A program made the translations under genes and the position numbers. A stretch of 64,000 nt of DNA. It comes from Paracoccus lutimaris. GTDB taxonomy: Bacteria; Pseudomonadota; Alphaproteobacteria; Rhodobacterales; Rhodobacteraceae. Shown here piece after piece: positions 37,965-47,964 of the stretch; within the stretch, counting starts at the first letter, position 1, and every line of letters starts with the position of its first letter. The stretch spans positions 62,001-126,000 of the forward strand of contig NZ_QPJL01000009.1 in NCBI RefSeq assembly GCF_003337565.1, read 5' to 3'. Below the pieces are notes generated by a model. That model made no database searches. It had not been told where the DNA came from and saw nothing but the letters and a program-made list of their open reading frames with translations.

Positions 37965-38331
37965 AATCTCGACCGGATCTCCCTTTGAAACTGCGCTGAG
38001 TTACAGCCGGGCCGTGGTCAAGGGTCCGTGGTGCTTTGTCTCGGGCACCACGGGTTATGATTATGCGGCGATGACCATGCCCGACAGCGCCGCTGATCAG
38101 GCCCGGAACGCATTCTCCACCATCTTCGCCACGCTGGCTGATGCTGGCTTTGCGCCCGGGGATATCGTCCGGGTGCAGTACACCATCACCGACCCGGCGC
38201 TGCTGGATGAGATCACGCCGGTTCTGGGTGACGCGATGAAAGATGCGTTACCAGCAGCCACGATGGTTGTCGCGGGCCTGATCCGACCCGAAATGAAGGT
38301 CGAGATCGAAGTCACCGCATTCAGGGAATAG
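37957..38331 (+). CDS. RidA family protein
   Basis: A 124-residue RidA/YjgF/Rid-like protein. It starts [20 protein letters not shown] and has FVSGTTGYDY, the usual strand, then DIVRVQYTITDP and the C-terminal EVEVTAF-like EIEVTAF. RidA proteins hydrolyse reactive enamine/imine intermediates, but several subfamilies lack activity; the catalytic arginine equivalent is not obvious here. The TTG at 37957 is proposed as start: it overlaps rdgB by eight bases and TTGAGG lies a few bases before. A longer frame inside rdgB is unlikely. Confidence 0.75.
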   Translation: MRRISTGSPFETALSYSRAVVKGPWCFVSGTTGYDYAAMTMPDSAADQARNAFSTIFATLADAGFAPGDIVRVQYTITDPALLDEITPVLGDAMKDALPAATMVVAGLIRPEMKVEIEVTAFRE

Positions 38332-39516
38332 ATGCCCAACCAGCCCAGCCCCACCGCCGCCCTGACCGATGACTGGCGGGCAGGGGGATTCGCGCTTTAC
38401 GTCCACTGGCCGTTCTGCGCCGCGAAATGCCCCTATTGCGACTTCAACAGCCATGTCGCGGCGAATATCGACCAGCCGCGCTGGCTGGCCGCCTATCGCG
38501 CCGAGATTGCCCGGCTAGGGGCGGAATTGCCGGGCCGGGTGCTAAACAGCATCTTTTTTGGCGGCGGTACGCCCAGCCTGATGGCACCCGAAACCGTCGC
38601 CGCCGTGATCGAGGCGGCGCGGGCGCAATGGCCCTTTGCCAATGACATCGAAATCACGCTTGAGGCCAATCCGACCAGCATCGAAACCGGCCGCTTTCGC
38701 GCCTATGCCGATGGCGGCGTCAACCGTGTCTCGATGGGGATGCAGGCGCTGAACGACGACGATCTGCGCCGGCTGGGCCGCATGCACAGCGTGGCCGAGG
38801 GGCGCGCCGCATTCGACATCGCGCGGGATTGTTTCACACGGGTCAGCTTTGACCTGATCTATGCCCGCCAGGATCAGGATCGCGTTCATTGGCGGCGCGA
38901 GTTGACCGAGGCGCTGGCCATGGCTGTCGATCACCTTTCGGCCTATCAACTGACCATCGAGCCGGGCACCGCCTTTGGCGCCCGCCACGAGAAAGGCGGT
39001 CTCAAAGGTCTGCCCGATGACGATATCTCGGCCGACATGTATCTGGACACGCAAGAGATCTGCGCAGCGGCCGGCATGCCCACCTATGAGATCTCGAACC
39101 ACGCCCGGCCCGGTGCCGAAAGCCGCCACAATCTGGTCTATTGGCGGCAGGGCGACTGGGCCGCCGTGGGGCCGGGCGCCCATGGCCGGCTAAGCCTGCC
39201 GAATGGCCGCTGGGCGACCGAGGCGCATCGCGCCCCCGGCGAATGGCTGGCGGCGGTCGAGGCGCGCGGCAATGGCGACAGCCTGCGCGAGGTGCTGACG
39301 CTTTCGGACCGGGCGATGGAATATCTGCTGATGTCCATGCGCCTGACCGAGGGGATGGAGGTCGCGCGCTATCTTGCCCATGGCCCGGAATTGCCGCAGG
39401 GTCGCGTGACGGATCTGATCGGGCTGGGGCTGGTCACGCAGGCGGGGGGGCGGCTGGCTGCGACCGCGACGGGACGCCCGGTGCTGAATGCGATCCTGCG
39501 GGATCTGGTGGATTAG
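38332..39516 (+). CDS. hemW: Radical SAM haem chaperone HemW
   Basis: A 394-residue protein of the HemN-like family. The radical-SAM cluster cysteines are Cys29, Cys33 and Cys36 in WPFCAAKCPYCDFN. SIFFGGGTPSLM, NRVSMGMQALND and QLTIEPGTAFG follow. The short N-terminus before the cluster, lacking the extra HemN residues, points to HemW, a haem chaperone, rather than coproporphyrinogen dehydrogenase. The ATG directly adjoins the ridA stop. Confidence 0.92.
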   Translation: MPNQPSPTAALTDDWRAGGFALYVHWPFCAAKCPYCDFNSHVAANIDQPRWLAAYRAEIARLGAELPGRVLNSIFFGGGTPSLMAPETVAAVIEAARAQWPFANDIEITLEANPTSIETGRFRAYADGGVNRVSMGMQALNDDDLRRLGRMHSVAEGRAAFDIARDCFTRVSFDLIYARQDQDRVHWRRELTEALAMAVDHLSAYQLTIEPGTAFGARHEKGGLKGLPDDDISADMYLDTQEICAAAGMPTYEISNHARPGAESRHNLVYWRQGDWAAVGPGAHGRLSLPNGRWATEAHRAPGEWLAAVEARGNGDSLREVLTLSDRAMEYLLMSMRLTEGMEVARYLAHGPELPQGRVTDLIGLGLVTQAGGRLAATATGRPVLNAILRDLVD

Positions 39517-39520
39517 TAAG

Positions 39521-39874
39521 ATGCAGTTGTTCTGGTTGATCCTCGGCTGGGTGGCGGCGATTCTGGGCGCCATCGGGCTGTTCCTGCCGGTGGTGCCGAC
39601 CGTGCCCTTCCTGCTGGTCGCGGTTTTTGCATTTACCCGCTCATCGCCGCGGCTGGCGGCGAAAATCATGCGCCATCCGAAATTCGGCCCGCCGATCCGC
39701 GCCTGGCGCAAGCGCGGCGTGATCGGGCGCGGCGCCAAGATCTGGTCGGTCACCGCCATGGCGGCGGGGGTCGGCTGGGCCTTCTGGCTGGGGCTGGACC
39801 CGCGCATCATCGCCGTTCAGGCGCTGACCTGCACCGCCATCGGCGCCTGGCTTGTGACCCGCCCCGAGGCGTGA
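39521..39874 (+). CDS. YbaN/DUF454 small membrane protein
   Basis: A 117-residue inner-membrane protein. The N-terminus QLFWLILGWVAAILGAIGLFLPVVPTVPFLLVAVFAF (in two segments) is the DUF454 pattern with its GxxGxxLPxxPTxPFLL motif, then RHPKFGPPIRAWRKRG and two more hydrophobic segments. Function unknown. It begins four bases after hemW. Confidence 0.85.
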   Translation: MQLFWLILGWVAAILGAIGLFLPVVPTVPFLLVAVFAFTRSSPRLAAKIMRHPKFGPPIRAWRKRGVIGRGAKIWSVTAMAAGVGWAFWLGLDPRIIAVQALTCTAIGAWLVTRPEA

Positions 39875-39965
39875 AAGCCCGCGATAATACAACCTTTTGC
39901 CCACTTGTGTGCCCAAGGCCCCGGCGCGACCCTTGGCCATCGGTCGTCTATGGGGAGGCATGACC

Positions 39966-40550
39966 ATGGCAGATACATCCGGGGTAAAGATTCATCCCGC
40001 CGTCGATAACGGCATCGCGGCAGGCCAGTCCGGCTTTGCCGGCGGCACGCTGCACTGCCTGTGCAGCAGCAATCCGGTGCGCGTGACGCTGAAAGGGCAG
40101 ACCGCGCATAACCATGTCTGCGGCTGCACCAAATGCTGGAAACCCGCCGGCGCCGTCTTCAGCCAGGTCGCGGTGATCTCGCGCGATGCGGTCGAGGTGA
40201 CGCAGGGCGCCGAAAAGCTTGAGGTGGTGAACCGTGACGCGCCGATCCAGCGCCATCGCTGCCGCGATTGCGGCACGCATATGTATGGCCGGATCGAGAA
40301 CAAGGACCATCCGTTCTACGGCCTTGATTTCGTCCATACGGAACTGTCGGACGATACCGGCTGGTCGGCGCCGGAATTCGCGGCCTTCGTCAGCTCGGTC
40401 ATCGAATCGGGCGTCGATCCGTCGCGCATGGACGGCATCCGCGCCCGGCTGCGCCAATTGGGGCTCGAGCCCTATGACGCGCTGTCGCCGCCCTTGATGG
40501 ACGCGATCGCGACGCATATCGCCAAGCGAACTGGCGCATTGCCGGCTTGA
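39966..40550 (+). CDS. gfa: S-(hydroxymethyl)glutathione synthase
   Basis: A 194-residue zinc protein that helps form S-hydroxymethylglutathione from formaldehyde and glutathione; first described in Paracoccus denitrificans. Cysteine motifs are [23 protein letters not shown] and [16 protein letters not shown]. The ATG at 39966 is preferred over 39960 because GGAGG sits seven bases before it. It starts the C1 gene group and lies 111 bases before flhA. Confidence 0.94.
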   Translation: MADTSGVKIHPAVDNGIAAGQSGFAGGTLHCLCSSNPVRVTLKGQTAHNHVCGCTKCWKPAGAVFSQVAVISRDAVEVTQGAEKLEVVNRDAPIQRHRCRDCGTHMYGRIENKDHPFYGLDFVHTELSDDTGWSAPEFAAFVSSVIESGVDPSRMDGIRARLRQLGLEPYDALSPPLMDAIATHIAKRTGALPA

Positions 40551-40661
40551 CCTTGCGGCGCGGAACGGCATCACCTTGGGGGCCGGGAAACCGGCCCCCG
40601 TTGGCATGAACCCAGCAAATGACTCCGGGCCGCGCGCCCGACCCAGCTAAGGAGAAAGCAG

Positions 40662-41789
<1,128 letters not shown>

Positions 41790-41814
41790 TCGTAAACGCC
41801 TGCTTAGTTAAAAG

Positions 41815-41846
41815 GACGGCGGGGACGGGCAACCGTTTCCGCCGTC
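41815..41846 (+). other. Leader hairpin before the ClpP-like gene
   Basis: A 14-base-pair stem with two G-T pairs (GACGGCGGGGACGG at 41815-41828 with CCGTTTCCGCCGTC at 41833-41846) closed by a GCAA tetraloop. There is no T tract, so it is not a standard terminator. It ends four bases before the ribosome binding site TGAAAGGACC of the ClpP-like gene. It could stabilise the mRNA or act as a boundary after flhA. Confidence 0.6.
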
Positions 41847-41864
41847 AACCTGAAAGGACCGTTT

Positions 41865-42506
41865 ATGGCTAAGCATTTTCACCTGGACGACGATGACGAT
41901 GACGACGATGACGCGCCCGGCCGTCCGGACTCGCCCAAGGAAGAGGGGCTTGGCCTTCCCGAAGGGGACAAGATCGGCAAGCTCTACTTCAAGTCGCGCA
42001 CGGTGATCGTCGCCGGTGCCATCAACGACAAGCTGGCGCAGCGCACCGTCGCCCATCTTCTGGCTTTGGCCGAGGACAGCGACGCGCCGATCAACATGCT
42101 GATCTCCTCGCCCGGCGGGCATGTGGAATCGGGCGACATGATCCATGACGTGATCAAGTTCATCCGCCCGACCGTGCGCACCATCGGCTCGGGCTGGGTG
42201 GCATCGGCCGGCGCGCTGATCTTTGTCGGCGCCGAGAAAGAGAACCGCTACTGCCTGCCCAATACCCGCTTTCTGCTGCATCAGCCCTCGGGCGGGATCG
42301 GCGGCACCTCGACCGACATGATGATCCAGGCCGAGCAGGTGCGCCAGATGCGCGACCGGCTGAACCAGATCTTTGCCGAGGCCACCGGCCAGCCGATCGA
42401 GCGGATCGAGGCCGACACCCAGCGCGACTTCTGGCTGAACACGCAAGAGGCGCTGGATTACGGCCTGCTGGGCAAGGTTATCCGTTCCGTGGACGAGCTG
42501 AAATGA
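41865..42506 (+). CDS. ClpP-family serine protease with poly-Asp N-terminus
   Basis: A 213-residue protein of the Clp protease proteolytic-subunit family. The triad can be placed at Ser114 (VASAGAL), His139 (LLHQPSGG) and Asp188 (TQRDFWL), all in the right contexts. LISSPGGHVESGDMI and LNTQEALDYGLLG are further family motifs. Unlike housekeeping ClpP it begins with a run of nine aspartates (residues 8-16), and its ASAGA replaces the usual ASMGA. It is probably a paralogue of ClpP. It lies between flhA and fghA and overlaps a GNAT gene by four bases. Role in C1 metabolism is not known. Confidence 0.85.
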   Translation: MAKHFHLDDDDDDDDDAPGRPDSPKEEGLGLPEGDKIGKLYFKSRTVIVAGAINDKLAQRTVAHLLALAEDSDAPINMLISSPGGHVESGDMIHDVIKFIRPTVRTIGSGWVASAGALIFVGAEKENRYCLPNTRFLLHQPSGGIGGTSTDMMIQAEQVRQMRDRLNQIFAEATGQPIERIEADTQRDFWLNTQEALDYGLLGKVIRSVDELK

Positions 42507-43021
42507 CCGGCGGCGGGACGAGCGATATCCTGATCCGTCCCGCCACGCCTGCGGATCATCCGGCGATCTGGGCGATCCTTGAACCCGTCTACCGCGCGGG
42601 CGAGACCTATTGCATCCCGCCCGACATTTCCCGTGACGAGGCGCTGGCGGACTGGTTCGCCGCGCCCTTCACCGCCTTTGCCGCCGAACTCGATGGCCGG
42701 GTGCTGGGCATCAGCCATGTCGGCCGCAACCGGCCCGGCCCGGCGTCCCATGTCGCCAATGCAAGCTTTGCCACGCATACGGATGCGCGCGGCAAGGGCA
42801 TTGCCCGGGCGCTTGTCACCCATGCCAAGGACTGGGCGCGGGATCAGGGCTTTCGGGCCATGCAGTTCAATTTCGTCGTCTCGACCAATGCCGACGCGGT
42901 GCATTCCTGGCAAAAGGCCGGGTTCGACATCGTCGGCCGCCTGCCGGGCGCGTTCCTGCATCCGGTCCAGGGCTATGTCGATGCGCTGGTGATGTTTCAC
43001 GATCTGACCAAGGGGGAATAG
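42503..43021 (+). CDS. GNAT family N-acetyltransferase
   Basis: A 172-residue acetyl-CoA-dependent transferase. The N-terminus ILIRPATPADHPAIWAILEPVYRAGETY (in two parts) is typical, and the acetyl-CoA loop is in THTDARGKGIARALVTHA at about 90-107. The C-terminal HSWQKAGFDIVGRLPGAF is also a family feature. Acceptor substrate unknown; the closest pattern is of the phosphinothricin/MDD-type acetyltransferases. Coupled to the ClpP-like gene and three bases before fghA. Confidence 0.85.
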   Translation: MTGGGTSDILIRPATPADHPAIWAILEPVYRAGETYCIPPDISRDEALADWFAAPFTAFAAELDGRVLGISHVGRNRPGPASHVANASFATHTDARGKGIARALVTHAKDWARDQGFRAMQFNFVVSTNADAVHSWQKAGFDIVGRLPGAFLHPVQGYVDALVMFHDLTKGE

Positions 43022-43023
43022 CC

Positions 43024-43863
43024 ATGGTGCTGGCCTATGAGACCGTTTCCGAAAACCGCAGCTTTGGCGGTGTGCAGGGCGTCTATCGCCACCAGTCGCA
43101 GGCCACCGGCACGCCGATGACCTTTGCCATCTACCTGCCGCCCGATGCGGCACATCGCAAGGTGCCGGTGCTGTGGTATCTGTCGGGCCTGACCTGCACG
43201 CATGAAAACGCCATGGTCAAGGCCGGCGCGCAGGAATGGGCGGCCGAGGCCGGCATCGCGGTGATCTTTCCCGACACCTCGCCCCGTGGCGAGGGCGTCG
43301 CCGATGACGAAGCCTATGATCTGGGGCAGGGCGCCGGCTTTTACGTCGATGCGACCCAGGCGCCCTGGGCGCCGCATTTCAAGATGTGGCATTACATCAC
43401 CCATGAACTGCCCGAGCTGGTCTTTGGCAATTTCGCGCTGGACCGCGAGGCGCAGGGCATCACCGGCCATTCCATGGGCGGCCACGGGGCGCTGACCATC
43501 GCCATGACCTTTCCGCAGCGTTACAAGTCGGTCTCGGCCTTTGCGCCGATTGCCAACCCTTCGGAATCCGACTGGGGCCGCAAGCAGCTCACCGCCTATC
43601 TGGGCGAGGACCGTGCCGCATGGGCGGGTCATGACGCCACGCTTCTGATGCGCGAAAAAGGCTATCCGGGCGAGGTCCTGATCGATCAGGGGACCAGCGA
43701 CCAGTTCCTGAACCTGCTCAAGCCCGAGGCGCTGGCCCATGCCATGGCCGAGCGCCGTCAGCCCGGCGTGTTCCGCATGCAGCAAGGCTATGATCACAGT
43801 TATTTCTTTGTCCAGACCTTCATGGGCGACCACATCCACTGGCACGCCGAACGGCTGGGCTGA
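43024..43863 (+). CDS. fghA: S-formylglutathione hydrolase
   Basis: A 279-residue alpha/beta hydrolase that splits S-formylglutathione into formate and glutathione. The nucleophile is Ser150 in GHSMGGHGA. GLTCTHENAMVKAGAQ, FPDTSPRGEGV and DHSYFFVQTF (with the catalytic His) are diagnostic for esterase D/FGH. It completes the gfa-flhA-fghA pathway within 4 kb. Confidence 0.97.
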   Translation: MVLAYETVSENRSFGGVQGVYRHQSQATGTPMTFAIYLPPDAAHRKVPVLWYLSGLTCTHENAMVKAGAQEWAAEAGIAVIFPDTSPRGEGVADDEAYDLGQGAGFYVDATQAPWAPHFKMWHYITHELPELVFGNFALDREAQGITGHSMGGHGALTIAMTFPQRYKSVSAFAPIANPSESDWGRKQLTAYLGEDRAAWAGHDATLLMREKGYPGEVLIDQGTSDQFLNLLKPEALAHAMAERRQPGVFRMQQGYDHSYFFVQTFMGDHIHWHAERLG

Positions 43864-44045
43864 GAGCGGTTTTCGGAATGCGGCGGGATCGGGGAAATAA
43901 TCCCATACCTATTGCCGAGTTATCCTAAGACTTTAGTCCCAAGGCCGGGCCGGTTGCGTTGACGCATATCCGGCCCGGCCCGAACCTTTCCCCGAGGATG
44001 ACGGTGCGTCACGAGTCGCGCCTGTCCACGGGTGGGAGGAAGATC

Positions 44046-45863
44046 ATGAAAAATCTGCTAAAGGGCGCCGGGATCGTATTGCTGTTGTCCGGTGGTTCGG
44101 CCTTGGCCAATGACAGCGTTCTGGCCGAAATCGCCAAGCCGCAGCAATGGGCGATCCAGACCGGCGACTATGCCAATTCTCGTTATTCGACGCTGGACCA
44201 GATCAACAAGGACAACGTCAAGGACCTGCGCGTGGCCTGGACCTTCTCGACCGGGGTGCTGCGCGGGCATGAGGGCTCGCCCCTGGTGATCGGCGATGTG
44301 ATGTATGTCCATACACCGTTTCCGAACAATGTTTTCGCGCTGGACCTGAATGACAGCGGCAAGATCCTGTGGCGCTATGCGCCCCAGCAGGACCCGAACG
44401 TCATCGCGGTCATGTGCTGCGACACGGTGAACCGGGGTCTGGCCTATGCGGATGGCATGATCCTGATGCATCAGGCCGACACGACGCTGGTGGCGCTGGA
44501 TGCCAAGACCGGCGCGGTGAAATGGTCGGTCAAGACCGGCGATCCCGCCATCGGCGAAACGAACACCGCGACCGTGCTGCCGGTCAAGGACAAGGTCATC
44601 GTCGGCGTCTCGGGCGGTGAATATGGCGTGCGGGGCCGGGTGACTGCCTATGCGCTGGCCGACGGCAAGGAAGTGTGGAAGGCCTATTCCACCGGCCCGG
44701 ATGCCGAAATGCTGGTCGATCCCGAAAAGACCATGGTGCTGGGCAAGCCGATCGGCGCCGACAGCTCGCTGAAAAGCTGGGAGGGCGACCAGTGGAAGAT
44801 CGGCGGCGGCACCACCTGGGGCTGGTATTCCTATGACCCCGACCTGAACCTGATCTATTACGGCACCGGCAACCCCTCGACCTGGAACCCGTCGCAGCGT
44901 CCGGGCGACAACAAATGGTCGATGACCATCATGGCCCGCGACGCCGATACCGGCATGGCAAAATGGTTCTATCAGATGACGCCCCATGACGAATGGGATT
45001 ATGACGGCATCAACGAGATGATCCTGACCAACCAGCAGATCGACGGCAAGGACCGCAAGCTGTTGACCCATTTCGACCGCAACGGCCTTGGCTATACGCT
45101 GGACCGCGAAACGGGTGAGTTGCTGGTCGCCGAAAAATTCGATCCCAAGGTGAACTGGACCACCGGTGTCGACATGGACCCGGCCTCGGAAACCTATGGC
45201 CGTCCGGCCGTGGTGGCGCAATACTCGACCCAGCAAAACGGCGAGGATGAGAACTCGACCGGGATCTGCCCGGCGGCTCTGGGCTCCAAGGACCAGCAGC
45301 CGGCGGCCTTCTCGCCCAAGACCGGGCTGTTCTACGTGCCGACAAACCACGTCTGCATGGATTATGAGCCGTTCCGCGTCGCCTATACCGCCGGCCAGCC
45401 CTATGTGGGCGCCACGCTGTCGATGTTCCCGGCGCCGGACAGCCATGGCGGCATGGGCAACTTCATCGCCTGGGACAACACCACCGGCACCATCAAATGG
45501 TCGCTGCCCGAGCAGTTCTCGGTCTGGTCGGGGGCGCTGGCCACGGCGGGCGACGTGGTCTTCTATGGCACGCTTGAGGGCTATCTGAAGGCGGTCGATG
45601 CCAATACCGGGGCCGAGCTTTACAAGTTCAAGACCCCCTCGGGCATCATCGGCAACGTCATGACCTATGAGCATGGCGGCAAGCAGTATGTCGGCATCCT
45701 GTCGGGCGTCGGCGGCTGGGCCGGGATCGGTCTGGCGGCCGGTCTGACCAACCCCAATGACGGGCTTGGCGCCGTGGGCGGCTATGCGGCGCTCAGCGAC
45801 TATACCGAGCTTGGCGGCCAGCTGACGGTCTTTGAACTGCCGGGCGCGCCCAGCGGCGGTTAA
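44046..45863 (+). CDS. xoxF: Lanthanide-dependent PQQ methanol dehydrogenase
   Basis: A 605-residue periplasmic quinoprotein. The signal peptide ends SALAND. The vicinal disulfide is Cys124-Cys125 (MCCDTVNRG). Metal ligands can be placed at Glu192 (GGEYG), Asn276 (GTGNPSTWN), Asp318 and Asp320 in EWDYDGINE; the second aspartate is the mark of lanthanide-using XoxF and is replaced by Ala in calcium-type MxaF. Tryptophan-docking motifs recur through the eight-bladed propeller. No mxaI or mxaG is nearby. Start ATG 44046 follows GTGGGAGGAAGATC. It oxidises methanol to formaldehyde (or formate). Confidence 0.97.
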   Translation: MKNLLKGAGIVLLLSGGSALANDSVLAEIAKPQQWAIQTGDYANSRYSTLDQINKDNVKDLRVAWTFSTGVLRGHEGSPLVIGDVMYVHTPFPNNVFALDLNDSGKILWRYAPQQDPNVIAVMCCDTVNRGLAYADGMILMHQADTTLVALDAKTGAVKWSVKTGDPAIGETNTATVLPVKDKVIVGVSGGEYGVRGRVTAYALADGKEVWKAYSTGPDAEMLVDPEKTMVLGKPIGADSSLKSWEGDQWKIGGGTTWGWYSYDPDLNLIYYGTGNPSTWNPSQRPGDNKWSMTIMARDADTGMAKWFYQMTPHDEWDYDGINEMILTNQQIDGKDRKLLTHFDRNGLGYTLDRETGELLVAEKFDPKVNWTTGVDMDPASETYGRPAVVAQYSTQQNGEDENSTGICPAALGSKDQQPAAFSPKTGLFYVPTNHVCMDYEPFRVAYTAGQPYVGATLSMFPAPDSHGGMGNFIAWDNTTGTIKWSLPEQFSVWSGALATAGDVVFYGTLEGYLKAVDANTGAELYKFKTPSGIIGNVMTYEHGGKQYVGILSGVGGWAGIGLAAGLTNPNDGLGAVGGYAALSDYTELGGQLTVFELPGAPSGG

Positions 45864-45901
45864 TACTTTCGGCCCATAATCGCAAAACAACACAAGGAAA
45901 G

Positions 45902-45930
45902 AGCCGCCCCAGCGATAGACTGGGGCGGTT
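45902..45930 (+). other. Hairpin between xoxF and cycB
   Basis: A ten-base-pair stem with one G-T pair (AGCCGCCCCA at 45902-45911 with TGGGGCGGTT at 45921-45930) and a nine-base loop. The tail TCTGTCTG is only weakly T-rich. It probably protects the xoxF message or allows partial termination, giving more XoxF than cytochrome. Confidence 0.6.
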
Positions 45931-45962
45931 CTGTCTGAGGAAACGAGCAGCGGAGGAAAAAT

Positions 45963-46589
45963 ATGAAAGCCATCACCAGCCTTGCAGCGCTGAGCATCTG
46001 CGCCTGCATGGCCGGCGCAGCCATTGCGCAGGATCAGGCCAAGCCCGACATCCCGACCCCCGGGGTCGAAGAGGGCAGCGTCCCCGCGCCGACCGAGGTC
46101 ACGCCCGGCGCCGAGGTCACTGCGGGCGGCAACAGCATCCTGCCCAACGGCATGGACACCACCGCCGACTATATGGAGAACGGCCGCTGGTATAACGCGG
46201 ACGGCATCCCGACCTTCAAGATCGACGATGGCGTGGTCGATTACGCCGTATTCTCGGGCTATCGACGCTATCACGCCGAATGCCATGTCTGCCACGGCCC
46301 GGATGGCGAGGGCTCGACCTATGCCCCCGCGCTCAAGGATTCGGTGCTGCGGATCGACTATTACGAATTCCAGCGGGTCGTCGCCTCGGGCAAGCAGAAC
46401 GTCAACGCGGCGGCCAATCAGGTGATGCCGGCCTTTGGCACCAACAAGAACGTCTGGTGCTATATCGACGACATCTATGTCTATCTGCTGGTGCGCGGCA
46501 CCGATTCCGTCGCCCGCGGCCGCCCGGCGAAAAAGGCGTCCAAGTCCGACGAGTTCATGGCGCAGGAGAAATCCTGCATGGAAGGATGA
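45963..46589 (+). CDS. cycB: Cytochrome c553i, electron acceptor of XoxF
   Basis: A 208-residue periplasmic c-type cytochrome. The signal peptide ends AAIAQ. A Pro/Glu-rich linker precedes the haem site CHVCH at 107-111, and the axial methionine is likely in NQVMPAFG. It matches the cytochrome c553i (CycB, XoxG-like) family of Paracoccus and is the expected electron acceptor of XoxF. Its stop overlaps xoxJ by four bases. Confidence 0.92.
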   Translation: MKAITSLAALSICACMAGAAIAQDQAKPDIPTPGVEEGSVPAPTEVTPGAEVTAGGNSILPNGMDTTADYMENGRWYNADGIPTFKIDDGVVDYAVFSGYRRYHAECHVCHGPDGEGSTYAPALKDSVLRIDYYEFQRVVASGKQNVNAAANQVMPAFGTNKNVWCYIDDIYVYLLVRGTDSVARGRPAKKASKSDEFMAQEKSCMEG

Positions 46590-47407
46590 TCCGTCCTCTG
46601 GCCCTTGCCGCCGCCCTGACCTGCATGGCCGGGGCGGGTGCGGCGCAGGTCGCCGATCTGCGCGCGCATGACGCGCTGCGGGTCTGTGCCGATCCGGCCG
46701 CCGCGCCGATGTCGATGGAGGACGGCAGCGGGTTTGAAAACCGCATCGCCGAACTGATCGGGCAAAAGCTGGGCCTGCCGGTGCGTTATACTTGGTTTCC
46801 GCAAGGCACGGGCTTTATCCGCAAGACCCTGCGCGCGGGCGCCTGCGACGTGGTGATCGGCTATGCCCAGGGCGATGAGATGGTTCAGAACACGAACCAT
46901 TATTATACCTCGGCTTACGGCATCGTGACGCGCAAGGATGGGCCGCTGGCCGGGGTCGATACGCTGTCCGATCCGGCGCTGAAGGATCAGCCGATTGGCG
47001 TCGTCGCCGGCACGCCCCCCGCGACCAACCTTGCCCGCGCCGGACTGGCCAAGAACATGCGCGGCTGGGACCTGTTCGTGGATCGCCGGGTGGAAAACCC
47101 GGTCGGCGACATGCTGGCGCAGGTGAAATCGGGCGATCTGGGTGCCGCCGTGATCTGGGGGCCGCTGGCCGGCCCGCTGGTCAAGCCGGACCCAGAACTG
47201 CAATTCACGCCCCTGCTGAAAGAGGCCGAGGGGCCGCGCATGTTCTTTCGCATCACCATGGGCGTGCGTCCCGATGAACAGGAATGGAAGCGGCAGTTGA
47301 ACAGCCTGATCCGCCGTCATCAGGACGAAATCGACGCCATCCTGCACGATGCGGGCGTGCCTCTGATCGACGATTACGGCAAGGCGCTGAAGGAGGCGGG
47401 GGGATGA
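46586..47407 (+). CDS. xoxJ: XoxJ-like periplasmic binding protein
   Basis: A 273-residue protein of the bacterial extracellular solute-binding family 3 fold. The signal peptide ends GAGAAQ, then LRVCADPAAAPMS and the internal GYAQGDEMVQNTNHYYTSAYG and VGDMLAQVKSGDLGAAVIWGP (each within the family pattern). XoxJ/MoxJ proteins accompany quinoprotein dehydrogenases and are thought to help activate them rather than to transport. ATG 46586 is coupled to cycB. Confidence 0.92.
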   Translation: MIRPLALAAALTCMAGAGAAQVADLRAHDALRVCADPAAAPMSMEDGSGFENRIAELIGQKLGLPVRYTWFPQGTGFIRKTLRAGACDVVIGYAQGDEMVQNTNHYYTSAYGIVTRKDGPLAGVDTLSDPALKDQPIGVVAGTPPATNLARAGLAKNMRGWDLFVDRRVENPVGDMLAQVKSGDLGAAVIWGPLAGPLVKPDPELQFTPLLKEAEGPRMFFRITMGVRPDEQEWKRQLNSLIRRHQDEIDAILHDAGVPLIDDYGKALKEAGG

Positions 47408-47934
47408 TCCTGCGCCTTGCCCTGCTGGCCCTGATGCTGGCGGGCAGCGCCGGCGCCCAGCCCGTGCCCGAGCCGGACGGTTTTCGCGGCGAACCCTATC
47501 GCGCGCCGGTGCCCGAAACGCTGCAAGGCGCCGTGGTGATTGGCCCCGCGCAGGCCGTGGCGCTGCACCAGCAGGGCGTGCCCTTTCTTGACGCGATGCC
47601 GCGCCAGAAGCGCCCCGAGGGTCTGCCCGCAGGCACGATCTGGAATGCCAAGGCGCATCACACCATCCCCGGCGCTGTCTGGCTTTACGACACCGGCTAT
47701 GACCGCATCTCGGCCGAGGAGCAGGACCGGCTGGCGCTGGGCCTGAGTCGCGCCACAGGCGGCGACAAGGCGGCGCCCGTGGTGTTCTTCTGCAAGGCCG
47801 AATGCTGGATGAGCTGGAACGCCGCCAAGCGCGCCGTCGCGCTGGGATATACCGGCGTGAACTGGTTTCCCGAAGGCAGCGACGGCTGGATTGCGGTCGG
47901 CGGCGAACTGGTCACCGCCGAACCGGCGCAATGA
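47404..47934 (+). CDS. PQQ-dependent catabolism-associated CXXCW-motif protein
   Basis: A 176-residue periplasmic rhodanese-like protein. The signal peptide ends GSAGAQ; GYDGFR-like PDGFRGEPYRAPVP follows. The active-site-like loop is FFCKAECWMSWNAAKRA with Cys130, Cys134 and Trp135. The family (TIGR03865) is found only near quinoprotein alcohol dehydrogenases and related cytochromes; its reaction is unknown. It overlaps xoxJ by four bases. The last 19 bases are duplicated just after the stop. Confidence 0.88.
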   Translation: MILRLALLALMLAGSAGAQPVPEPDGFRGEPYRAPVPETLQGAVVIGPAQAVALHQQGVPFLDAMPRQKRPEGLPAGTIWNAKAHHTIPGAVWLYDTGYDRISAEEQDRLALGLSRATGGDKAAPVVFFCKAECWMSWNAAKRAVALGYTGVNWFPEGSDGWIAVGGELVTAEPAQ

Positions 47935-47957
47935 CTCTCGCCGAACCGGCGCAATGA
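47916..47957. repeat. Tandem duplication of the CXXCW gene's 3' end
   Basis: CGCCGAACCGGCGCAATGA occurs at 47916-47934, including the stop codon, and again at 47939-47957, with CTCT between. This is a recent 23-base-period duplication. Confidence 0.9.
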
Positions 47958-47964
47958 TCCCGGT

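Noticed and set aside
42990..43005. parS-like GATGTTTCACGATCTG near the GNAT gene end
   Set aside because: Only the left half matches; the CACGTG centre is absent. A similar half site near 38829 (TGTTTCACACGG) was rejected for the same reason.
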